From: Bacteroidota bacterium
GTDB taxonomy: Bacteria > Bacteroidota > Bacteroidia > Flavobacteriales > Flavobacteriaceae
Direction: 5' to 3'
Length of the DNA stretch: 64,000 nt
NCBI GenBank assembly: GCA_027621175.1
Contig: JAQCCM010000004.1
Span: 52,940-116,939, forward strand
Shown: positions 55,577 to 61,580 of the stretch, one piece after another
How the letters are laid out: each line of letters opens with the position of its first letter
Position numbering within the stretch: the stretch's first letter is position 1
Position numbers and translations under genes: made by a program
Notes under the pieces: generated by a model
The model's database searches: none
Seen by the model: only the letters and a program-made list of their open reading frames with translations
Told to the model about the DNA's origin: nothing

Positions 55577-56779
55577 ATGATTTTAGAAATGAAAGTTCCC
55601 TCACCGGGCGAATCCATCTCAGAAGTAGAAATCGCAGAATGGTTGGTTAGCGATGGCGATTATGTCGAAAAAGATCAAACCATAGCAGAAGTAGATTCGG
55701 ACAAAGCCACCTTAGAGCTTCCTGCCGAAGAAAGCGGTGTGATTACCCTTAAGGCAGAAGAAGGTGATGCCGTGGCTGTTGGCGCGGTAGTATGCCATAT
55801 TGATACGTCTGCTCCTAAACCCGATGGACAAAAAACAGCAGCTGCACCTGAAAAGTTAGTCGCTGCGCCACAAGCTGCACCTGCTACTACACAAGAAACC
55901 ACCTATGCAACAGGAACGGCTTCACCAGCAGCACGAAAAATAATTGCCGAAAAAGGATTGGATACAGCTTCCATTTCGGGTACAGGTCGAGATGGGCGCA
56001 TCACCAAAGAAGATGCTATAAAAGCAGTTCCTTCTATGGGGACGCCAGCAGGCGAACGCCCATCAGCACGGAAGAAAATGTCCATGTTGCGTCGCAAAGT
56101 AGCAGAACGATTGGTAGCTGCCAAAAACGAAACCGCCATGCTTACCACCTTTAACGAGGTGGACATGTCACCCATTTTTGCACTTCGTGCGGAGTACAAA
56201 GAAATATTTAAAGAAAAACACGACGTAGGACTTGGGTTTATGAGCTTTTTCACCAAATCCGTAGTACGTGCTTTAAAAGCGTTCCCCGATGTAAATTCCA
56301 TGATTGACGGCAACGAACAAATTTTGTATGATTACTGCGATATCAGTGTTGCAGTTTCTGGTCCAAAAGGACTTATGGTGCCTGTAGTACGGAACGCAGA
56401 AGTCATGAGTTTTAGAGGAATTGAAGCTGAAATTAAGCGTCTTGCCATTCGTGCTCGCGATGGTAAAATAACCGTGGATGACATGACTGGCGGTACGTTT
56501 ACCATTTCAAATGGTGGTGTATTTGGCTCTATGCTTTCTACCCCAATTATTAACCCACCCCAATCTGGAATTTTGGGAATGCATAATATTATAGAGCGTC
56601 CAGTTGCTGTAAACGGCAAAGTGGAAATTCGTCCTATGATGTATGTTGCCCTTTCTTACGACCACCGTATTGTTGATGGACGTGAAAGTGTTGGGTTTTT
56701 AGTAGCAGTAAAAGAAGCACTTGAAGACCCCATTACTTTATTAATGGACGGAGATGCTAAAAAAGCGTTGGAACTTTAG
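55577..56779 (+). CDS. sucB: Dihydrolipoyl succinyltransferase E2
   Basis: A 400-residue E2 core of 2-oxoglutarate dehydrogenase. The lipoyl domain (1-~78) has the lipoylated lysine in VDSDKATLE; an Ala/Pro-rich linker (~78-110) leads to the E3-binding domain ([15 protein letters not shown] to [11 protein letters not shown]). The catalytic acyltransferase domain contains [15 protein letters not shown] near the end. No dihydrolipoamide dehydrogenase gene is adjacent. Followed by an inverted-repeat stretch that may end the transcript. Confidence 0.97.
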   Translation: MILEMKVPSPGESISEVEIAEWLVSDGDYVEKDQTIAEVDSDKATLELPAEESGVITLKAEEGDAVAVGAVVCHIDTSAPKPDGQKTAAAPEKLVAAPQAAPATTQETTYATGTASPAARKIIAEKGLDTASISGTGRDGRITKEDAIKAVPSMGTPAGERPSARKKMSMLRRKVAERLVAAKNETAMLTTFNEVDMSPIFALRAEYKEIFKEKHDVGLGFMSFFTKSVVRALKAFPDVNSMIDGNEQILYDYCDISVAVSGPKGLMVPVVRNAEVMSFRGIEAEIKRLAIRARDGKITVDDMTGGTFTISNGGVFGSMLSTPIINPPQSGILGMHNIIERPVAVNGKVEIRPMMYVALSYDHRIVDGRESVGFLVAVKEALEDPITLLMDGDAKKALEL

Positions 56780-56787
56780 AAATTAGC

Positions 56788-56927
56788 GAATAGGCAATAG
56801 TGAATAGGCAGTAGTTAGAAGGAACTAGTTCATTTTCTTAATACTTCTAATTTATAACCATTTATTAGTAGCTATCGCCTTATTACTATTCTCTATTGCC
56901 TATTCACTATTGCCTATTGCCTAACTA
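56788..56927. repeat. Long inverted repeat after sucB
   Basis: The left arm (56788-56818) contains GAATAGGCAATAGTGAATAG, and the right arm (56893-56927) is a near reverse complement with an extra 9-10-base unit. The left arm ends GTAGTTAG and the right arm ends CTAACTAC. The ~75-base AT-rich middle holds nothing recognisable. It lies between the 3' ends of two convergent genes and may act as a structured bidirectional boundary. Confidence 0.75.
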
Positions 56928-56931
56928 CTAT

Positions 56932-57378
56932 TCACTTTTTTAACAAATACAATCCACTACGTCGATAATCCAAAACGGCTTTTGCTTGATGCAGTACATC
57001 CGCCCCTAAAATACCATCAACTTTTTTTTCGTTGAGTTGCGCAAGTGCCTCATTTACGGTGGTCATATCAAACAAAATAAGTTCCTGTTTGGATTGCTCC
57101 CACTTGTCAATACGCAAATGGTTTTCGCTACTTTGTCGGGTATCCATATCGGCACTACTTGCCGATGCAGCTTGCTTTTCCGCTTTGGTGGAGTTAAGTG
57201 AAAAATGTGCTTCCTTTTCTAAAGCAACACAAGTGTGCGAAGCACCCGAGTCCACAATAAACACACCTGGAATACCATTTAACACAATCTTACATATATA
57301 ATGACCAGAAGTTAATTTTTTTAGTGGAACACGGACATAGCCTTTGCGACGCAAAAGAGTAGATAAGGTGTAAATCAT
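56932..57378 (-). CDS. Retropepsin-like aspartic protease domain protein
   Basis: A 148-residue protein with the retropepsin-type motif FIVDSGASHTCV (Asp-Ser-Gly-Ala) around residues 40-50. A second half contains ILGADVLHQAKAVLDYRRSGLYL, the conserved G-x-D-x-L strand of single-domain bacterial pepsin-like proteins. Such proteins dimerise to bring two DSG loops together. There is no signal peptide, so it is likely cytoplasmic; substrate unknown. The ATG at 57378 is favoured over an upstream in-frame start at 57564 because it is preceded by a -7-like TATATTTA and the earlier start would overlap tatD. Confidence 0.8.
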   Translation of the reverse strand: MIYTLSTLLRRKGYVRVPLKKLTSGHYICKIVLNGIPGVFIVDSGASHTCVALEKEAHFSLNSTKAEKQAASASSADMDTRQSSENHLRIDKWEQSKQELILFDMTTVNEALAQLNEKKVDGILGADVLHQAKAVLDYRRSGLYLLKK

Positions 57379-57382
57379 GGCG

Positions 57383-57411
57383 TAAATATACAAGCCATTG
57401 GTGTATTTTTG
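57383..57411. promoter_or_regulatory. Overlapping divergent promoters
   Basis: On the plus strand TATTTTTG (57404-57411) ends 4 bases before the tatD ATG; on the minus strand TATATTTA (complement of 57383-57390) ends 4 bases before the retropepsin ATG. The two starts are only 37 bases apart, so each -33 region must lie near the other gene's -7 box. Confidence 0.55.
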
Positions 57412-57415
57412 CGCC

Positions 57416-58180
57416 ATGCTTATAGATACGCACACGCATTTGTATGTAACAGAGTTTGATACCGACCGCGGCGAGGTTATTACTCGGGCGATGGAATCAG
57501 GTGTTTTACAGTTTGTATTGCCAGCAATTGATTCCGAAACAACTGAAGCCATGCATGCGCTCAAACGAGATTATCCAAATAATATGCATTTGATGATGGG
57601 ATTGCATCCCATACATGTCGGCGATACTGTTGCCGAAGAATTGGCACATGTATATGCACAATTGCAACAGCACCAATTTGTGGCGGTAGGGGAAATAGGC
57701 ATGGATTTGTATTGGGACAAAGCCTATAAAAAAGCGCAGCAAGAGGCGTTTGCCCAACAAATAGTCTGGGCGTTGGAGTTCGATTTGCCAATTGTGATTC
57801 ATTGCCGAGAAGCATTTGACGAAATTTTTGAAGTGTTGGAAGGCGTGAAAGATGCCAAGTTACGAGGTGTTTTTCATTGTTTTACAGGCAACGCTGCCCA
57901 GGCGCGGCGCGCCATTGACCTTAATATGTATATAGGTATTGGAGGTGTGGTGACGTTTAAAAACGCCGGACTTTCTGAAACACTTGCGCAGATTCCTTTA
58001 GCATCTGTGGTTTTGGAAACGGATTCCCCCTATTTGGCGCCAACTCCGCATCGCGGCAAGCGCAATGAATCGTCTTTTTTGCCTTTAATTTTGGCTAAAG
58101 TTGCCGCTGTTTATGGGCTTTCTGTGGAAGAAATGTCCAAAATGACAACTCAAAACGCCAAAAAACTATTCTGCATTTAA
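57416..58180 (+). CDS. tatD: TatD-family metal-dependent hydrolase
   Basis: A 254-residue TIM-barrel DNase of the TatD/YcfH family, with 3'-5' exonuclease and AP-endonuclease-like activity reported for homologues. Metal ligands are visible as DTHTHLY (N-terminus), VGEIGMDLYW, HCREAFDE, VFHCFTG and ETDSPYLAP. The ATG at 57416 (MLIDTHTHLY) is used; upstream TTG/GTG codons lie inside the promoter. Function in the cell is uncertain but the family assignment is firm. Confidence 0.95.
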   Translation: MLIDTHTHLYVTEFDTDRGEVITRAMESGVLQFVLPAIDSETTEAMHALKRDYPNNMHLMMGLHPIHVGDTVAEELAHVYAQLQQHQFVAVGEIGMDLYWDKAYKKAQQEAFAQQIVWALEFDLPIVIHCREAFDEIFEVLEGVKDAKLRGVFHCFTGNAAQARRAIDLNMYIGIGGVVTFKNAGLSETLAQIPLASVVLETDSPYLAPTPHRGKRNESSFLPLILAKVAAVYGLSVEEMSKMTTQNAKKLFCI

Positions 58181-58233
58181 GTTTTTTTCGTCCTTTTTTT
58201 GCCATTATTTTTTTAGATATTAGCGTCCGAATT

Positions 58234-58322
58234 AGAGAGGTGGCCGAGTGGTCGAAGGCGCACGCCTGGAAAGTGTGTATTCCGTTATCGCGGAATCGAG
58301 GGTTCGAATCCCTTCCTCTCTG
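58234..58322 (+). tRNA. tRNA-Ser (anticodon GGA)
   Basis: An 89-base class II tRNA. Acceptor AGAGAGG (58234-58240) pairs with CCTCTCT (58315-58321), with discriminator G at 58322. The anticodon loop CTGGAAA in CACGC/GTGTG gives GGA, reading UCC and UCU. The long variable arm TATTCCGTTATCGCGGAATC and T-arm GAGGG-TTCGAAT-CCCTT are typical of Ser. CCA is not encoded. Confidence 0.95.
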
Positions 58323-58396
58323 CGATTGCGTAAAGTATTTTTTATATATTTAACGTCATCAAAATAAATCAATATAAAAACCGAAATAATTTATAA

Positions 58397-59194
58397 ATGA
58401 AACTTTTTTTTTCCCTTTCCGTCTTAACACTTTGTCTTATGGCAGCTATGCCAAGTGCGTTTGCACAAGAATCTGACACACTATCCGTTCAAGAAACTGA
58501 AGTTGCTGCTGAAGCTGTTCCCGAATCTGCACAACAGCAACCTCAACCTGCTGCTCCACAAAAAGCAGGCTTCACACAAGAACTAAAGAAAAGATTTATT
58601 GAAGGTGGCCCTGGATTTATGGGTATCGTTCTTTTGTGTTTGATTTTGGGTCTTGCTATTGCTATTGAGCGTATTATTTTCCTAAACTTAGCAACAACCA
58701 ATACTGCCAAACTAACTGCGTCTGTTGAAGAAGCGCTTGCTGCGGGTGGCGTTGAAGCTGCAAAAGAAGTTTGCCGAAACACCAAAGGACCTGTTGCCTC
58801 TATTTTCTACCAAGGACTTGATCGTTCTGGTGAAGGTGTAGAAAGTGCTGAAAAAGCAGTTGTAGCCTATGGAGGTGTTCAAATGGGACAACTTGAAAAA
58901 AATGTATCTTGGATTTCACTTTTTATCGCACTTGCTCCGATGCTTGGGTTTATGGGTACGGTAATTGGTATGATTCAAGCTTTCGATAAAATTGAAGCTG
59001 CGGGAGACATGCAGCCATCACTTGTTGCGGGAGGTATTAAAGTAGCCCTTCTAACAACTGTATTTGGTCTTATTGTTGCGATTATTCTTCAAATTTTTTA
59101 CAACTACATCATTGCAAAAATTGACAGTATTGTAAATGATATGGAAGATGCATCTATTACGTTGATTGACCTTCTTGTAGCAAATCAGAAATAA
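58397..59194 (+). CDS. exbB: MotA/TolQ/ExbB proton channel protein
   Basis: A 265-residue ExbB-type inner-membrane proton channel that energises TonB. It has a leading signal-like segment (LMAAMPSAFAQ) and a Pro/Gln linker before the first conserved helix (~73-93). The characteristic helices contain PMLGFMGTVIGMIQAF and GGIKVALLTTVFGLIVAIILQIFYNY. The N-terminal extension is typical in Bacteroidota ExbB. It leads a four-gene set with a small membrane protein and two exbD genes. Confidence 0.94.
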   Translation: MKLFFSLSVLTLCLMAAMPSAFAQESDTLSVQETEVAAEAVPESAQQQPQPAAPQKAGFTQELKKRFIEGGPGFMGIVLLCLILGLAIAIERIIFLNLATTNTAKLTASVEEALAAGGVEAAKEVCRNTKGPVASIFYQGLDRSGEGVESAEKAVVAYGGVQMGQLEKNVSWISLFIALAPMLGFMGTVIGMIQAFDKIEAAGDMQPSLVAGGIKVALLTTVFGLIVAIILQIFYNYIIAKIDSIVNDMEDASITLIDLLVANQK

Positions 59195-59212
59195 TTCATA
59201 AAACAACATATT

Positions 59213-59659
59213 ATGAATATTCAAAAAATAACAAAAATCGTGGCACTCGTCTTAGGTGTGTTGGGCTTGATTTTTCAAGTTACCATTCTTTCTAAAGGCG
59301 ATGATGTCATTGAAATGGACGGCTTAGCAGGCGATTTTTCGTCTGTATCTCCAATGATTACGCTTGCCATAGCCATATTGGCAATTGTAGTATTAATCAC
59401 GGTAGTATCATCGCTTGCGTCACTTGCATCTAATGGCGCAAAACTTAAAAAAGCTCTTATTTCGATAGCAGCTTTTGCTTTGGTTGTGTTGATATCTTTC
59501 TTGTTTTCTGAAGGAGTAGAAACACCTTTAAAAGATGGTGAAATGCTTTCTGCATCTGGCTCACGCTGGGTAGGAACAGGATTACGCACTTTTTACATTT
59601 TAGCAGTTGTTGCTGTTGGAACGATGGTATTCTCAGGAGTTAAGCGATTTTTTAAATAA
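59213..59659 (+). CDS. Small membrane protein in the exbBD operon, unknown
   Basis: A 148-residue protein with about four hydrophobic helices (~7-25, 45-65, 80-97, 125-143), the first acting as an anchor, and a loop GVETPLKDGEMLSASGSRWVG. It belongs to no family I can name. Its position between exbB (18-base gap) and exbD (6-base gap) suggests a motor accessory or assembly subunit; this is inference from context. Confidence 0.75.
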   Translation: MNIQKITKIVALVLGVLGLIFQVTILSKGDDVIEMDGLAGDFSSVSPMITLAIAILAIVVLITVVSSLASLASNGAKLKKALISIAAFALVVLISFLFSEGVETPLKDGEMLSASGSRWVGTGLRTFYILAVVAVGTMVFSGVKRFFK

Positions 59660-59665
59660 GGAGTT

Positions 59666-60289
59666 ATGGCAAAAAGATCTGCACCCGAAGTGAATGCAGG
59701 GTCCATGGCGGATATAGCTTTCTTGCTGCTCATCTTCTTTTTGGTAACCACTACAATTGAAACTGATTCTGGTCTTAATCGTAAGTTACCTCCCATGGAA
59801 GACGTTGTTGACCCACCTGTAATTAAACAACGAAATATTTTTACTGTGGTGGTAAATAAAAATAATGATTTGCTGGTAGAGGAAGAGCCCATGGAAATCA
59901 GCGAATTGCGTGCTGCAGCTGTTGCTTTTTTAGACAACGGTGGTGGCAAAGGAGCCGATGCTTGTGATTTTTGTCAAGGCGCTCGTGATACCAGTTCGTC
60001 TGACAACCCTGATAAAGCCGTGATTTCATTAAAGAATGACCGTGAAACAGATTACAAGGTTTATATAGCCGTTCAAAATGAGTTAGTTGCTGCGTACAAT
60101 GATTTGCGAAACCGTGAGTTTAAACGACTCTATCCTAGTGCTGGACTTTCGTTTGTAGATGCAGACAGCAAGTATTCTGACCCACGAACTTCTTCTTCTG
60201 AAAAGGAAGCGCTAAAACCAAAACTTGACGCAATAAAGAAGTTATTCCCTCAGAAGTTATCTGAAGCTGAACCCTCAAAAACAAATTAG
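59666..60289 (+). CDS. exbD: ExbD/TolR-family protein 1
   Basis: A 207-residue ExbD. One N-terminal helix carries the proton-coupling Asp: NAGSMADIAFLLLIFFLVTTT (Asp ~16). The periplasmic domain (~50-207) is longer than in E. coli (141 residues) and includes a CxxC (ACDFCQGARD, ~97-106) and a helical insert. It follows the small membrane protein and is separated from the second exbD by 1 base. The CxxC could form a disulfide or bind metal; such a loop seems to recur in Bacteroidota ExbD1 proteins. Confidence 0.92.
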   Translation: MAKRSAPEVNAGSMADIAFLLLIFFLVTTTIETDSGLNRKLPPMEDVVDPPVIKQRNIFTVVVNKNNDLLVEEEPMEISELRAAAVAFLDNGGGKGADACDFCQGARDTSSSDNPDKAVISLKNDRETDYKVYIAVQNELVAAYNDLRNREFKRLYPSAGLSFVDADSKYSDPRTSSSEKEALKPKLDAIKKLFPQKLSEAEPSKTN

Positions 60290-60290
60290 T

Positions 60291-60773
60291 ATGTCTAAGT
60301 TTAAAAAGAAAAAAGGGGGCGAATTACCCGCAATTTCTACAGCATCTTTGCCCGATATTGTATTTATGCTTTTGTTCTTTTTTATGGTAGCAACCGTAAT
60401 GCGCGACAGTACGTTAATGGTAGCAAATACGCTTCCTGCAGCAGACCAAGTGCAAAAGCTAGATAAAAAAGACCGTGTGATGTATATATATGCTGGAAAA
60501 CCTAGTGACCGCTACCAAGAAAAATTTGGGACACAGGCGAAAATCCAGTTAAACGATAAGTTTGCCACAGTGCAAGATGTTGGTGCTTTTGTGCTTGCAG
60601 AGCGCGCTTCCAAGCGACAAGAGTTGCAAAATGTTCTTACTACAGCCCTTAAGGTAGATGGTGAAACCAATATGGGCCTTATTAGTGATATCAAGCAAGA
60701 ATTGAGAAAGGTTAATGCGTTGAAAATTAATTATACCACTCGTAGTGGTGATTATACGCAGAATTTAAAATAA
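60291..60773 (+). CDS. exbD: ExbD/TolR-family protein 2
   Basis: A 160-residue ExbD paralogue. Its N-terminal helix ISTASLPDIVFMLLFFFMVATVM carries the Asp in LPDIVFMLL. The periplasmic part lacks the CxxC and ends KINYTTRSGDYTQNLK. Two unlike ExbD subunits in one operon suggest a heterodimer around the ExbB pentamer. A terminator follows. Confidence 0.92.
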   Translation: MSKFKKKKGGELPAISTASLPDIVFMLLFFFMVATVMRDSTLMVANTLPAADQVQKLDKKDRVMYIYAGKPSDRYQEKFGTQAKIQLNDKFATVQDVGAFVLAERASKRQELQNVLTTALKVDGETNMGLISDIKQELRKVNALKINYTTRSGDYTQNLK

Positions 60774-60797
60774 ACTTTTCCGCTTTTTAGTAACATA

Positions 60798-60834
60798 ACA
60801 TCCTTCGACGAATAAGCCGAAGGATGTTTTTTTT
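60798..60834 (+). terminator. Terminator after the exbBD operon
   Basis: ACATCCTTCG (60798-60807) and CGAAGGATGT (60818-60827) form a perfect 10-bp stem with a 10-base loop, followed by eight or more Ts. Confidence 0.92.
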
Positions 60835-60847
60835 CGTGTATATTTAA

Positions 60848-61507
60848 ATGATGAAAAAGCTGTTGCATTTTCTGTTTTTGATAAGCGTGTTTCATGTCAT
60901 GGCACAGGAAGACACACTGTCTTTTAGAGAGGATCAGATCTATTTTAGCATTGGCTATCCGTATTTTTCAGATGCCCCCACAGAACTCATACAGAATAAA
61001 TTATCTTATGGTTTCTCCTTGGGTTTTATTCGAGATATGCCTGTAAATAAAAAACGCACACTTGCTTTAGGCTTAGGTTTGGGTTGGGATGTGAATACCG
61101 TTTTTAATAATATGCAATTTGAAGTATTGGGAGATGTCATAAGGGCTTCTTCAATTCAAGGGGGTTATAATAAAAACGTGCTAACCATGCAGACCTTAGC
61201 AGTACCATTTGAGCTGCGATGGCGTAACGCTAATGAAACTAAACACGCCTTTTGGCGTATTCATACCGGAGTGAGCTTACATATGCCCACAAGTTTTCGG
61301 GCAAACTTTACTTCCAAAGATGGAGTTCAAACAAACATCAATCTTCCTTATAAAGAGTCTTTATTGCGATGGAATGTTCATTTTGGGTTTAACACTTGGA
61401 ATATCAGTATCGCACACGATTTGCAATCATGGGCAGTTTCTTCAACCCCAAATCGCAGTTTTGATATCAGATTCACAAAAATTGGCTTGATATTTTACAT
61501 TTTGTAA
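60848..61507 (+). CDS. Outer-membrane beta-barrel protein, unknown
   Basis: A 219-residue exported protein: signal peptide MKKLLHFLFLISVFHVMAQ, then repeated amphipathic strands (FSLGFIRDMP, LALGLGLGWDVN, HFGFNTWNISIAHD) and a terminal strand RFTKIGLIFYIL. The architecture fits the small barrel/porin-like or PorT-type family of Bacteroidota; I cannot assign a substrate. The ATG at 60848 is followed by a second at 60851; either may be used. Confidence 0.75.
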   Translation: MMKKLLHFLFLISVFHVMAQEDTLSFREDQIYFSIGYPYFSDAPTELIQNKLSYGFSLGFIRDMPVNKKRTLALGLGLGWDVNTVFNNMQFEVLGDVIRASSIQGGYNKNVLTMQTLAVPFELRWRNANETKHAFWRIHTGVSLHMPTSFRANFTSKDGVQTNINLPYKESLLRWNVHFGFNTWNISIAHDLQSWAVSSTPNRSFDIRFTKIGLIFYIL

Positions 61508-61580
61508 TCAAATCAGCATAAATATTACTATTAGAAAAAAACAATATCTTTACAGCCATAACAATTAAACGATAACTACT

